64,000 nucleotides of DNA from Amycolatopsis lexingtonensis (GTDB lineage: Bacteria; Actinomycetota; Actinomycetes; Mycobacteriales; Pseudonocardiaceae): NCBI RefSeq assembly GCF_014873755.1, contig NZ_JADBEG010000001.1:8344501-8408500 (forward strand), in the 5' to 3' direction. Numbering within the stretch: position 1 is the stretch's first letter; the number at the start of each line of letters is the position of its first letter. The notes below the pieces were generated by a model. The model was not told where the DNA came from and searched no databases. It was given only the letters and a program-made list of their open reading frames with translations. Both the position numbers and the translations under genes were made by a program. Shown here piece after piece: positions 1-7,891 of the stretch.

Positions 1-685
1 CGGTGATCAGGGCGTGGCTGACCTCGAGTTCGAGGGCCGGCTCGACGTCGATCGGAGTGTCGAGGACGCGCTTCGCCATCGCCGCGGCCGCCGGCGGGTG
101 CTCGGCGATCCGCTTCGCCCAGCTCAATGCCTCGGCCTGGAGCTGCTCGGCGGGCACGGCGGCGTTGACCATGCCCAGTTCGGCGGCCTTCCGGCCGTCG
201 AAGCGCTCGCCGAGCAGCAGGAGTTCCTTCGCCTTGAGCGGGCCGACGAGCAGCGGCAGCAGCCGCGACGCCGCGCCGGTGACGCTCAGGCCCAGCGAGA
301 CCTCCGGGAACGCGAACACGGCGTCCTCGGCGGCCAGGATCATGTCGCAGCCCAGCGCGAATTCGGCGCCGGCGCCGATCGCGTAGCCGTGCACCGCCGC
401 GATCACCGGCTGGCGCAGCCCGCGCAGCCGCCGCGTGACGTCCTGGAGCCGGTCCAGCCGCGTGCGCGAATCACCCTCGGGGGTGGGTTCCTTGAGGTCG
501 TGGCCGGCGCAGAAGGCGCGCCCGTTGCCGGACAGCACGACCACGCGGGCGTCGCTGCGGGCGGCCGCGTCGAGGGCGGCGAGGAAGTCGTCGACCAGGA
601 CGGCGGCGACCGCGTTGAGCCGCTCGGGCCGGTTCAGCCGGATCTGTGCGATGCCGTCCTCGACGGCGAAGTCCACGGTGGGCAT
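1..685 (-). CDS. Enoyl-CoA hydratase/isomerase family protein (3' end outside window)
   Basis: Crotonase-fold enzyme expected to hydrate or isomerise enoyl-CoA thioesters in the cytoplasm. About 228 codons are visible and the frame is still open at base 1. It begins MPTVDFAVEDGIAQIRLNRPE, the usual crotonase N-terminus. The oxyanion-hole segments AFCAGHDLKE (about residue 65) and HGYAIGAGAEFALGCD (about residue 105) are present. The ATG at 685 is the first in-frame start and lies 47 bp from a divergent amidohydrolase. The exact substrate cannot be told from the sequence; the family covers fatty acid and aromatic catabolism. Confidence 0.9.
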   Translation of the reverse strand, partial: MPTVDFAVEDGIAQIRLNRPERLNAVAAVLVDDFLAALDAAARSDARVVVLSGNGRAFCAGHDLKEPTPEGDSRTRLDRLQDVTRRLRGLRQPVIAAVHGYAIGAGAEFALGCDMILAAEDAVFAFPEVSLGLSVTGAASRLLPLLVGPLKAKELLLLGERFDGRKAAELGMVNAAVPAEQLQAEALSWAKRIAEHPPAAAAMAKRVLDTPIDVEPALELEVSHALIT

Positions 686-704
686 GAGGGCGATGCTAGA
701 CGTT

Positions 705-720
705 CGATCGATCGATCGAT
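705..720. repeat. CGAT tetranucleotide repeat, four copies, self-complementary
   Basis: Four perfect tandem CGAT units lie in the 47-bp gap between two divergent genes, 12 bp before the amidohydrolase ATG. The run is its own reverse complement apart from the edges, so it could act as a weak operator or simply be a slippage-prone microsatellite. No function is shown by the sequence. Confidence 0.75.
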
Positions 721-732
721 AGCCTCTGGCTC

Positions 733-2316
733 ATGCGGGTTGACACGGTCTACGAGAACGCCACGGTGTGGACGGGCACCGGCGTGACCAGCGCTCTTGC
801 CGTGTGGCAGGGCCGGGTGGTCGCGCTGGGGGATGACGCGCTGTCGCTGTCGGCGCGCTCGCGGGTCGACCTCGCCGGCGGCTTCGTGGTGCCCGGCTTC
901 CACGACGCCCACAACCACATGGCGTGGTTCGGCATGGGCCTCGACGACGTGCCGCTCAGTGACTGCCGCAGCGTCGAGGAGGTCTACGACGCCGTCGCCG
1001 CGCGCGCCAAGACGCTGCCGCCCGGGAGCTGGGTGGTCGGCAGCGGGTACGACCAGAACAAGCTCGCCGGCGGGCACCCCGACTCCCGCGGCCTCGACCG
1101 CGCCGCGCCGGGGATGCTCGTGCGGCTCAAGCACACGTCCGGGCACATGACCGTGGTCAACTCGGCCGTGCTCGACCAGCTCGACCTGGCGCACGTCCCG
1201 GTCGGCGGCGACGTCGTGCACGTGGACGGCTCGCCGACGGGACTGCTGCGCGAGCAGGCCCAGCTGCTGCTGCGGCCGCTGACGTACCCGACGCCGGTCT
1301 CGCGGGTCGTGCGCGGGCTCGCCCGGGCGTCCGAGCGGTACCTCGCCGAGGGCATCACCAGCGTCCAGGAGGCCGGGATCGGCGGCGGCCTGGTCGGCGA
1401 GACGCCCGCCGAGCTGGCCGCCTACCAGGAGGCGCGCGACACCGGCGTGCTTCGCGTGCGCAGCACGGTGATGGTCGCCGCGAGCGTGCTGCACGACCTG
1501 CCCGACGACGCCGGCTTCGGCCTCGACCTCGGCCTGCGCACCGGCCTGGGCGACGAGTGGCTGCGCGTCGGCCCGATGAAGTTGTTCGCCGACGGCTCCC
1601 TCGTCGGGCGTACCTGCGCGATGCACGACCCGTTCGACGGAGAGCCGGACAACCGCGGCTACTTCCAGGTGCCCGAGGACGAGCTGGCCCGCACGATCCG
1701 CCGCGCCCACGAGGCGGGCTGGCAGATCGCGACGCACGCGATCGGCGATCGCGCGATCACCGTCGTCCTCGACGCCTACGAAGCCGCGTTGGCCGCTTCG
1801 CCGCGCGCGGACCACCGGCACCGCATCGAGCACTGCGCGGTGCTCCAGCCCGCGGAGCTGACCCGGCTCGCCTCGCTCGGCCTCATCCCGTCCCCGCAGG
1901 GGCGGTTCGTCAACGAGCTCGGCGACGGCATGCGCGCCGCGCTCGGCGAGTCCCGCGTCCCCTGGTGCTACCGGCTGCGAAGCGTCCTCGACGCGGGCTG
2001 CGTGCTCCCCGCGTCCTCGGACCGCCCGGTCGTGAACGGCGCTCCGCTGCTCGCGCTCTCCGACATGGTTCGGCGGCGCACGGCGTCAGGCGCACCCTTC
2101 GCGCCCGAAGAGGCGTTGACGCCGGAGCAGGCGTTGCGTGCGTACACGTACGGATCGGCGTACGCGACCTTCGCCGAGCGTGACCTGGGCACGCTCGAGC
2201 CCGGGAAGCTCGCCGACTTCGCCGTGTTGTCCGGATCGCCGCTCGAAGAGTCCGCTTTGGACGGGCTCAGCGTGCAAGGCACCGCCGTCGGCGGCGAACT
2301 GCGTTATCAAGCGTGA
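733..2316 (+). CDS. Amidohydrolase family protein (YtcJ-like metal-dependent hydrolase)
   Basis: A 527-residue protein of the YtcJ group in the amidohydrolase superfamily: a TIM-barrel metal hydrolase of mostly unknown substrate, probably an amide or N-acyl compound. The metal-binding motif HDAHNHMAW sits near residue 57, later metal and active-site segments read ATHAIGDRA and HRIEHCA (about residues 336-366), and SSDRPV (about 428) supplies the catalytic Asp. The C-terminal LGTLEPGKLADFAVLS strand is the composite beta-sandwich typical of the family. The length is normal. It is transcribed alone and meets a minus-strand TfoX-N gene 4 bp past its stop. Confidence 0.88.
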   Translation: MRVDTVYENATVWTGTGVTSALAVWQGRVVALGDDALSLSARSRVDLAGGFVVPGFHDAHNHMAWFGMGLDDVPLSDCRSVEEVYDAVAARAKTLPPGSWVVGSGYDQNKLAGGHPDSRGLDRAAPGMLVRLKHTSGHMTVVNSAVLDQLDLAHVPVGGDVVHVDGSPTGLLREQAQLLLRPLTYPTPVSRVVRGLARASERYLAEGITSVQEAGIGGGLVGETPAELAAYQEARDTGVLRVRSTVMVAASVLHDLPDDAGFGLDLGLRTGLGDEWLRVGPMKLFADGSLVGRTCAMHDPFDGEPDNRGYFQVPEDELARTIRRAHEAGWQIATHAIGDRAITVVLDAYEAALAASPRADHRHRIEHCAVLQPAELTRLASLGLIPSPQGRFVNELGDGMRAALGESRVPWCYRLRSVLDAGCVLPASSDRPVVNGAPLLALSDMVRRRTASGAPFAPEEALTPEQALRAYTYGSAYATFAERDLGTLEPGKLADFAVLSGSPLEESALDGLSVQGTAVGGELRYQA

Positions 2317-2320
2317 TGAC

Positions 2321-2641
2321 TCACTTCCTTCCCACGAACTCGAGTGCTTCTTCCGCCAGCGCGGACCACGGCTGTGGCGACGCCGCGTCCAGCGCCAGCC
2401 ATTCCTTCATCGGCGTGCCCTTGTTCGCGTCGAACCGCACGCCGTGGCCGCCCTCGACCAGCTCGTCCACCCTGGCCTTGGGCAGCTTCAGCACCAGCTG
2501 CCCGCGGACGAACATCGCGAAGATCCGCCCGTCGGCGCGCAGGGCGGAGCGGCCGAACCCGCCGGTCGCGCCCGGTGGCGTGATGCCCGGGCGTCCGGTG
2601 AACTCGTCGACCAGGGCCTCGAACCTGCCTTCCGGTGACAT
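2321..2641 (-). CDS. TfoX N-terminal domain protein
   Basis: A 106-residue protein matching the stand-alone TfoX/Sxy N-terminal domain, a small fold found in competence-related proteins and in many actinobacterial proteins of unknown role. It reads MSPEGRFEALVDEF at the start, then ALRADGRIFAMFVRGQLVLKL and a KARVDELVEGG helix. The ATG at 2641 is chosen over an upstream in-frame Met because GGAGGTGG lies just before it. It is divergent from an acetyltransferase and convergent with the amidohydrolase. No DNA-binding or competence role can be claimed. Confidence 0.8.
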   Translation of the reverse strand: MSPEGRFEALVDEFTGRPGITPPGATGGFGRSALRADGRIFAMFVRGQLVLKLPKARVDELVEGGHGVRFDANKGTPMKEWLALDAASPQPWSALAEEALEFVGRK

Positions 2642-2696
2642 CGACCACCTCCGAGCCCGACAGTAACGACCACCACCGACAGAAACGGGAGGCGAG

Positions 2697-3137
2697 ATGC
2701 CCGTCCGCGACGCCGTCTTCGAAGACATCGAGGAAATCTGCGCGCTCATCGAGGAGCACGCCGTCTACGAGGACAACCACGACCTGAAGCTCGACCGCGC
2801 CGAGATGAGCGGGCACCTGTTCGGGCCGGACCCGAAGGCGTGGGTGCTGATCGCGACCCCGCCCGGCGAGCCGGGGACCGTCGCCGGCTTCGCCTTCTGC
2901 AGCTGGAACTTCTCGACGTGGGAGGCCCGGCCGGGGATCTGGCTGGACGACCTGTTCGTCCGTCCGGCCCATCGCCGCCACGGCCTCGGCGGCGAGCTGC
3001 TCGACGAGCTGCGCAACCGCACGACCGGCCGCGTCGAGTGGGACATGCAGGAGGGCAACGAAAAGGGCGAGGCGTTCTACGCCCAGCTGGGCGCGGAGCC
3101 GGTCCCCGGCTGGATCCGCTACCGCTGGCGGCCGTGA
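2697..3137 (+). CDS. GNAT family N-acetyltransferase
   Basis: A 146-residue single-domain GNAT protein expected to move an acetyl group from acetyl-CoA to an amine. The acetyl-CoA loop is visible as RRHGLGGELL (about residues 93-102), following the DDLFVRPAHR strand, and the end AFYAQLGAEPVPGWIRYR is the usual beta6-beta7 region. It resembles the diamine/spermidine acetyltransferase group, but the substrate is not determined. The ATG follows GGGAGGCGAG. The next gene, a DtxR regulator, starts 40 bp downstream. Confidence 0.87.
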   Translation: MPVRDAVFEDIEEICALIEEHAVYEDNHDLKLDRAEMSGHLFGPDPKAWVLIATPPGEPGTVAGFAFCSWNFSTWEARPGIWLDDLFVRPAHRRHGLGGELLDELRNRTTGRVEWDMQEGNEKGEAFYAQLGAEPVPGWIRYRWRP

Positions 3138-3177
3138 ACTTTCACGAGAAAGAACCCGGCCCCGTAAAGTATGCGGT

Positions 3178-3861
3178 ATGGGAGATGGTTCGGTCCGGAG
3201 GTCCTCGTCGGTCGAGGACTACGTCCGGGTGATCTACGGCCTGGTCGAGCGGGGTGAGGCGGTCACCAACACGTCGCTCGCCGGCCGGCTGGAGGTCAGC
3301 CCGTCCTCGGCGTCGGGGATGGTCACGAAGCTGTCCCAGCTCGGCCTGGTCACGCACGTGCCGTACCGCGGCATCGAGCTGACCGCGGACGGCAGGCTGC
3401 TCGCGCGCTCGGTGCTGCGTCGGCACCGGCTGATCGAGACGTACCTGGTCTCGGAGCTCGGCTACACGTGGGACGAGGTCCACGCGGAGGCCGACGCGCT
3501 GGAGCACGCGGTGTCGGATCGGCTGGTCGAACGCATCGCGGCGAAGCTCGGCAACCCGGTCCGCGACCCCCACGGCGACCCGATCCCGGCCCCGGACGGC
3601 AGCGTGGAGGAGCTGTCGGTCCGGATCCTGGACGACCTCGAGCCGGGCGCGGTCGGCGAGATCGTCCGGGTGTGGGACACCGACCCGGAGCTGCTGCGGT
3701 ACCTGACGGAACACGCGATCAACCTGGGCGAACGCATCGAGGTCATGGAACGCCAGCCGTTCGGCGGCCCGATGGTGGTGAAGGTGGGCTCGCCCCCGGA
3801 TGCGGCTACGCACGCGATCGGGAAGGAGATCGCGCAGGCGTTGTCGGTCACGCTGCGCTAG
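3178..3861 (+). CDS. DtxR/MntR family metal-dependent transcriptional regulator
   Basis: A 227-residue regulator of the DtxR family (IdeR/MntR group), which represses metal uptake when bound to Fe(II) or Mn(II). The N-terminal winged helix (residues 5-70) carries the recognition segment VSPSSASGMVTKLSQLGLV. The dimerisation and metal domain follows, with the motif RRHRLIETYLV (about 80) and EHAVSDRLVERI (about 107). The C-terminal part is a FeoA/SH3-like domain (about 150-227). A TAAAGTAT box lies about 10 bp before the ATG, so the transcript may be nearly leaderless. Whether iron or manganese is sensed cannot be decided here. Confidence 0.9.
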   Translation: MGDGSVRRSSSVEDYVRVIYGLVERGEAVTNTSLAGRLEVSPSSASGMVTKLSQLGLVTHVPYRGIELTADGRLLARSVLRRHRLIETYLVSELGYTWDEVHAEADALEHAVSDRLVERIAAKLGNPVRDPHGDPIPAPDGSVEELSVRILDDLEPGAVGEIVRVWDTDPELLRYLTEHAINLGERIEVMERQPFGGPMVVKVGSPPDAATHAIGKEIAQALSVTLR

Positions 3862-3866
3862 TCCCG

Positions 3867-3953
3867 AGCGCCCCAATGTGGCGTTGGTTGCGTCCAACGC
3901 ACCGAACGCCACATTGGTTGCGTCTGACGCACCGAACGCCACATTGGGGCGCT
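3867..3953. repeat. Long palindromic intergenic element (CCACATTGG family, copy A)
   Basis: The outer arms, 3867-3885 and 3935-3953, are perfect 19-bp inverted repeats reading AGCGCCCCAATGTGGCGTT. Inside is a third copy of AACGCCACATTGG (3905-3917) and a TGCGTC-TGA-CGCA hairpin. It begins 6 bp after the DtxR stop and probably ends that transcript. Bases 3908-3933 are identical to 46492-46517, which marks it as one copy of a dispersed element. Confidence 0.85.
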
Positions 3954-4031
3954 TTGACGCTGAGGGGCGTACGCGCGGGTGACGTCGTGAAGCGGATGTG
4001 GTGACCAGCCCGGCCGCAGCACCATGGCCGC

Positions 4032-4850
4032 ATGAAACCCTTCCGCTTCGGCGTCGTCGCCGGCTTCGCGCCTGATCTCACCGCCTGGACGGCCCAGGCC
4101 AAGCGGGTCGAGGACCTCGGCTACGACACCCTCCTCGCCACCGATCCCGTCGGGACCGCCGACCCCTTCGTCCTCCTCGGTGCCGCCGCCGCGGTCACGC
4201 GGAACCTCCGGCTCGGCACCTTCGTGCTCGCCGATCCCTTCCGGGACGCCCGCGCCCTCGACTGGCAGGCGCAGACCCTCCACCGGCAGACCGGCGGGCG
4301 ATTCGAACTCGGGCTCGGCGTCGGGCGGCCCGGGGCGGAGGGGCACGCGAAGCAGCTCGGCCGGGAGTTCCCCTCACCGGGTGAGCGCGTCACACGGATG
4401 GCCGAGACCATCGCGCTCCTCAAGCGCACGGCCGACCGGCCACGGCTGGTACTTGCCGGCGGCGGGCCGAAAATGCTCGCGCTCGCCGCGCAAGAAGCCG
4501 ACACCGTCACGTTCACCTGGGCGCCGAAAACCGCCGAAGCCGAAGCCGAGTCCATTGTGGATCGATTCCGTACGCTCGCCGGTACGCGGCTGGCGGACAT
4601 CGAGCTGGGGCTGAACCTCATGGCCGTCGGGGAGGCGCCGTCGCCCGGAATCGCGCGGTGGGCCGGGGTCGACGTGCCCGAGCTGGCCGCCGCTGGTGCG
4701 GTCACCGTGCTGCCCGAGGACCCGGACCGGGCCGGGGAAAGGCTTCTCCGGTGGCGGGAGCGGTGGGGGATTTCCTACGTCACCATCAACTCGGGCTACG
4801 CCGAACCGTTCGCCGCGATCGCCGCGAAGGCGCGCACGGCAGGTGGGTGA
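4032..4850 (+). CDS. LLM class F420-dependent oxidoreductase (TIGR03621-like)
   Basis: A 272-residue luciferase-like monooxygenase-fold protein, expected to use reduced F420 as hydride carrier. The start MKPFRFGVVAGFAPDLTAW, the FRDARALDWQAQTLHRQTGGRFELGLGVGR segment (about residues 70-100) and the GISYVTINSGYAEPFA end match the TIGR03621 subgroup of actinobacteria. It has no signal peptide or membrane segment and so is cytoplasmic. The physiological substrate is unknown. Its stop codon abuts the adapter-like sequence described below. Confidence 0.85.
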   Translation: MKPFRFGVVAGFAPDLTAWTAQAKRVEDLGYDTLLATDPVGTADPFVLLGAAAAVTRNLRLGTFVLADPFRDARALDWQAQTLHRQTGGRFELGLGVGRPGAEGHAKQLGREFPSPGERVTRMAETIALLKRTADRPRLVLAGGGPKMLALAAQEADTVTFTWAPKTAEAEAESIVDRFRTLAGTRLADIELGLNLMAVGEAPSPGIARWAGVDVPELAAAGAVTVLPEDPDRAGERLLRWRERWGISYVTINSGYAEPFAAIAAKARTAGG

Positions 4851-4865
4851 GTGCTCTTCCGATCT
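4851..4865 (+). other. 15-base match to the end of an Illumina adapter
   Basis: The bases GTGCTCTTCCGATCT directly follow the stop of the LLM oxidoreductase. They are identical to the last 15 bases of the common TruSeq read-2 adapter. A chance match of this length anywhere in the window is unlikely. It may be assembly contamination at a join, or a natural coincidence. The surrounding sequence is otherwise normal for this genome. Confidence 0.5.
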
Positions 4866-4922
4866 TGCGGACCTGCGCCTACGCTCCAATGTTCGTATTC
4901 GGGAGTGCTTCGGAGCGTTGTG

Positions 4923-5267
4923 ATGACCGGTCAGCGAACACGCACGATCGACCGGGGGGAACAGGCGGAGCTGAGCCAGCTGCTCGCCGCGGGCCCGTTC
5001 GACGTGGCCTTGCGGGCGGCGATCCGGGCCCGCGGGCTCGGGCTCGATCGGATCCGCTATCGCTTGCGCGGCAGGGGAACCACGGTCAGCCTGGCCACCC
5101 TCAGCCACTGGCAGTCCGGGCGGTGCCGCCCGGAACGCGCGGAATCGTTGGAGGCCTTGCGGAATCTCGAGGACATTCTGAACGTGCCGGACGGCTCGCT
5201 CAGCAAGCTCCTCGGGCCGCCGCGGGGAAGAACGCGGTTCCACGCGCAGCCGCCGCCGCTCAACTGA
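4923..5267 (+). CDS. Short helix-turn-helix protein, apparently lacking its C-terminal domain
   Basis: A 114-residue protein starting MTGQRTRTIDRGEQAELSQLL. The middle (about residues 20-80) reads as an HTH region with RGTTVSLATLSHWQSGRCRPERAESLEALRNLEDIL, the pattern of an actinomycete XRE-like regulator group whose members, as I recall, run to roughly 300 residues. Here the frame stops soon after LSKLLGPPRG, where a larger effector domain would be expected. It may be a truncated regulator or a natural short form. A GTG at 4851 in frame would add 24 residues but lies within the adapter-like sequence, so the ATG is preferred. Confidence 0.6.
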   Translation: MTGQRTRTIDRGEQAELSQLLAAGPFDVALRAAIRARGLGLDRIRYRLRGRGTTVSLATLSHWQSGRCRPERAESLEALRNLEDILNVPDGSLSKLLGPPRGRTRFHAQPPPLN

Positions 5268-5306
5268 GCGGTAGCAAGGAAAAACGGATCACGTAGGCTC
5301 GCGGCC

Positions 5307-6365
5307 ATGCGAGCTGTCGTGATCGAAGAGTTCGGCGTCCCGCCCGTCGTGCGGGACGTGCCGGAGCCGGTGGCGCCGCCGGGTGGTGCGGTGATCGAGG
5401 TCGACGCGACCGGCGTGTGCCGCAGTGACTGGCACACCTGGCAGGGCCACGACGCCGCCGTGACGCTGCCGCACGTCGCCGGGCACGAGCTCGCCGGCCG
5501 GGTCGTCGCGCTCGGTGCGGGCGTGCGTGGGTGGGCGCCCGGCGCACGTGTCACCGTGCCGTTCGTCTGCGCGTGCGGCACGTGCGCCCAGTGCGCGCGC
5601 GGCGACCAGCAGATCTGCGACCGCGAGTTCCAGCCCGGCGCGACGCACTGGGGTTCCTTCGCCGAGCGCGTCGCCATCGAGCACGCCGAGACGAACCTGG
5701 TGGCGCTGCCGGACTCGATGGGCGCCGCCGAAGCCGCCGCGCTCGGCTGCCGGTTCGGGACGGCGTTCCGCGCGGTGCTGCGGCAGGGCCGGGTCACCGC
5801 GGGGCAGTGGGTTTCGGTGTACGGGTGCGGCGGCGTCGGGATCTCCGCCGTCCTGCTGGCCGTCGCGGCGGGCGCCAAGGTGGTCGCCGTCGACGTCTCG
5901 CCGCCGGCGCTGGAGCTGGCGGCGAAGTCGGGTGCGGTGCTGACCGTCGACGCGTCGGCGTTCGACGGCCCGGAAGCCGTCGCCGAGCACGTGCGAGAGC
6001 TGACCGGCGGCGGCACGCACGTCTCGTTGGACTGCCTCGGCTCGCCGTCGACCTGCGCCGCGTCCGTCGGCAGCCTCCGCAAGCGCGGGCGTCACGTCCA
6101 GGCCGGGCTGATGCCGCCCGCGCAGGGCGTCGCGCCGATCCCGATGCACCGGGTCATCGGCGGCGAGCTGGAGCTGGTCGGCATCCACGGGCTGCAGGCC
6201 CACGAGTACCCGGAGCTGCTCCGCGTCGTCGAGACGGCGGGGATCGACCTCGCCGCGCTGATCGGACGGCGGATCGGGCTCGGCGACGTCCCGGCGGCGC
6301 TGGCCGAGATGAACGACCCGGTGCCGGCGCGCGCGGGCGTCACCGTCGTGACGTTCGGTGACTGA
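5307..6365 (+). CDS. Zinc-dependent alcohol dehydrogenase family protein
   Basis: A 352-residue medium-chain dehydrogenase that should oxidise an alcohol with NAD(P)+. Catalytic zinc ligands appear in GVCRSDWHTW (Cys about 36) and GHELAGRV (His-Glu about 60). The structural zinc lobe is CACGTCAQCARGDQQIC (about 89-105), with all four cysteines. The nucleotide fold reads SVYGCGGVGISAVLLA (about 172-187), followed by an acidic VDVS segment that suggests NAD+. Length is standard. It stands alone between the short HTH gene and the alkB pair. Substrate unknown. Confidence 0.9.
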   Translation: MRAVVIEEFGVPPVVRDVPEPVAPPGGAVIEVDATGVCRSDWHTWQGHDAAVTLPHVAGHELAGRVVALGAGVRGWAPGARVTVPFVCACGTCAQCARGDQQICDREFQPGATHWGSFAERVAIEHAETNLVALPDSMGAAEAAALGCRFGTAFRAVLRQGRVTAGQWVSVYGCGGVGISAVLLAVAAGAKVVAVDVSPPALELAAKSGAVLTVDASAFDGPEAVAEHVRELTGGGTHVSLDCLGSPSTCAASVGSLRKRGRHVQAGLMPPAQGVAPIPMHRVIGGELELVGIHGLQAHEYPELLRVVETAGIDLAALIGRRIGLGDVPAALAEMNDPVPARAGVTVVTFGD

Positions 6366-6447
6366 TCCGCCGCGCCGTGGTCAAGTGACCCGTTCGTAGC
6401 TGATCCACGCTGGCCTTGTGACATTCAGGTGTGGCAACGTCTAGTTC

Positions 6448-6615
6448 ATGGTGGCCCAGGGCGAGGGGTTTCGGCCGCAGGAGCGTCCCGTTGGTCCGTT
6501 GGGACGTCTCCTGCGGCAGTTCGCCGCCGCGGGCGTCACGTTCCGCGGTCACCGTGTCGTGCCTTCGACGATCACCGAGCGTGCGCGGCGGGAGCTTCCG
6601 GCACAATCGAAGTGA
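6448..6615 (+). CDS. Small hypothetical protein coupled to alkB
   Basis: A 55-codon frame reading MVAQGEGFRPQERPVGPLGR at the start and ending AQSK. Its TGA shares one base with the alkB ATG (TGATG at 6613-6617), a classic translational-coupling arrangement. Third codon positions are GC-rich, as in real genes of this genome. No ribosome site is clear, but a TAG-TTC box close to the ATG would fit a leaderless transcript. I recognise no domain. It could instead be a non-coding leader of alkB. Confidence 0.45.
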   Translation: MVAQGEGFRPQERPVGPLGRLLRQFAAAGVTFRGHRVVPSTITERARRELPAQSK

Positions 6616-7235
6616 TGGACGCTCTCCTGCCGCGCCCCCGCGCCGAGATCGCGCCCGGCGCGGTGCACCTGCCCGACTGGCTCGGTTTCGACGAGCAGCG
6701 CGAGTTCGTGACGGCCTGCCGCGGCTGGTCCGGCTATCGCCACACCCGCCTGCCGAACGGCGGGGTGATGTCGGTGAAGTCCGTCTGCCTCGGCTGGCAC
6801 TGGTACCCGTACGGTTACTCGCGCACCACCGGGGAGGGCACGCCGGTGCTGCCGTTCCCGGACTGGCTGGGCGACCTCGGCCGCCGCGCGCTGGCGGCCG
6901 CGACCGGTGAGGAGGGCTACGAGCCGGACGTCGCGCTGGTCAACTTCTACGACGCCACCGCGAAGATGGGGCTGCACCAGGACAAGGACGAACGCAGCCT
7001 GGCCCCGGTGGTCTCGTTCAGCCTCGGCGACGCCTGCGTGTTCCGCTTCGGCAACACCGAGACGCGCGGCAGGCCGTACACCGACGTCGAACTCCGCTCG
7101 GGCGACGTCTTCGTGTTCGGCGGCCCGTCCCGGCTGGCCTACCACGGCGTCCCGAAGACGTTGCCCGGCACGGCGGACCCGGCGCTGGGCCTGACCGGGC
7201 GGCTGAACATCACGCTGCGGGTGTCCGGGCTCTAG
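6615..7235 (+). CDS. alkB: AlkB family alpha-ketoglutarate-dependent DNA/RNA demethylase
   Basis: A 206-residue Fe(II)/2-oxoglutarate dioxygenase that repairs N-methylated bases such as 1-methyladenine and 3-methylcytosine. The iron triad is His121-x-Asp123 (GLHQDKDE) and His177 (LAYHGVP). The 2-oxoglutarate arginines lie in TGRLNITLR (R196, R202). The N-terminal nucleotide-recognition lid includes WHWYPYGYSR. Length equals E. coli AlkB. The start overlaps the stop of a 55-codon frame. Its 3' end overlaps the convergent ArsR-like gene by 4 bp. Confidence 0.93.
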   Translation: MDALLPRPRAEIAPGAVHLPDWLGFDEQREFVTACRGWSGYRHTRLPNGGVMSVKSVCLGWHWYPYGYSRTTGEGTPVLPFPDWLGDLGRRALAAATGEEGYEPDVALVNFYDATAKMGLHQDKDERSLAPVVSFSLGDACVFRFGNTETRGRPYTDVELRSGDVFVFGGPSRLAYHGVPKTLPGTADPALGLTGRLNITLRVSGL

Positions 7236-7813
7236 TCCTTTGTGGACTCGTCTTCCTCGGGCACCACGATGAGCCGCACGGCGACCGCGCGCGAGCCTTC
7301 CGGGTGCTGCCCCGGCTCGGTGACGTACTTCCACACCAGGTTCTGGTACTCCTCGACGAACGAAGCGATCTGTTCCTTCGTCAGGTGCAGCCCCGACCGG
7401 TAGATCTGGTTCCAGCCGCCCGCGCTGTCGTACCCGGCGTACGCGCGCGTGACCAGCCCCAGGTCGTGGCTCATCTTCATCGCGCCCAGCTTCAACGCGG
7501 CTTCGCGCTCGTCCGGCGTCAGCTCCAGGCCCGGCGGGGTGTAGATGTCCTTCATCTGCGACTTCCACCAGCGTTCGCGCCCGTCGCCGCGGTCCTCGAG
7601 CTCGGTGATGAGGTCGAGGTCGGCGAGCTTGCGGAGGTGGTAGCTGGTCGTCCCGGTGCTCTCGCCGAGGGCTTTGGCGACGCTCGTCGAGTTCGCTTCG
7701 CCGTGTTTGCCCAGGTAGGACAGGATGTCCCGGCGGACGGGGTTGGCCAGCGCCTTCGAGAAGGCCTTGAGATCCGGGCCGGTGAGCACGCGCTTTTGGG
7801 GACGTTGGACCAT
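7232..7813 (-). CDS. ArsR-like winged-helix transcriptional regulator
   Basis: A 193-residue protein with an N-terminal winged helix (residues 12-75). The segment KALANPVRRDILSYLGKHGEANSTSVAKALGESTGTTSYHLRKLADLDLI is typical of the ArsR/HTH_20 class. The remaining 110 residues form an uncharacterised effector region containing a WWKSQMKDIYTPPG stretch. It is divergent from a two-gene membrane-protein unit, with an inverted repeat between them that it may bind. The ligand is unknown. The ATG at 7813 is the natural start. Confidence 0.85.
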   Translation of the reverse strand: MVQRPQKRVLTGPDLKAFSKALANPVRRDILSYLGKHGEANSTSVAKALGESTGTTSYHLRKLADLDLITELEDRGDGRERWWKSQMKDIYTPPGLELTPDEREAALKLGAMKMSHDLGLVTRAYAGYDSAGGWNQIYRSGLHLTKEQIASFVEEYQNLVWKYVTEPGQHPEGSRAVAVRLIVVPEEDESTKD

Positions 7814-7828
7814 GGCCGCAGCGTACTA

Positions 7829-7854
7829 CAGAGACTGTTTGCAAAAAATCTCTG
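7829..7854. promoter_or_regulatory. Putative operator between ArsR-like gene and small membrane-protein genes
   Basis: CAGAGA (7829-7834) and TCTCTG (7849-7854) form an inverted repeat with a 14-bp spacer. A nested TTGCA/TGCAA pair occupies 7839-7843 and 7853-7857. The region is AT-rich compared with its surroundings. It lies in the 78-bp divergent gap, so autoregulation by the ArsR-like protein is a reasonable inference. Confidence 0.5.
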
Positions 7855-7891
7855 CAATCGGCTACCTTGGATCGGGAGATCGGGGGTTGCG

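Noticed and set aside
705..720. CGAT repeat as a restriction or phase-variation site
   Set aside because: Four units outside any reading frame and no change in promoter spacing can be judged from one sequence.
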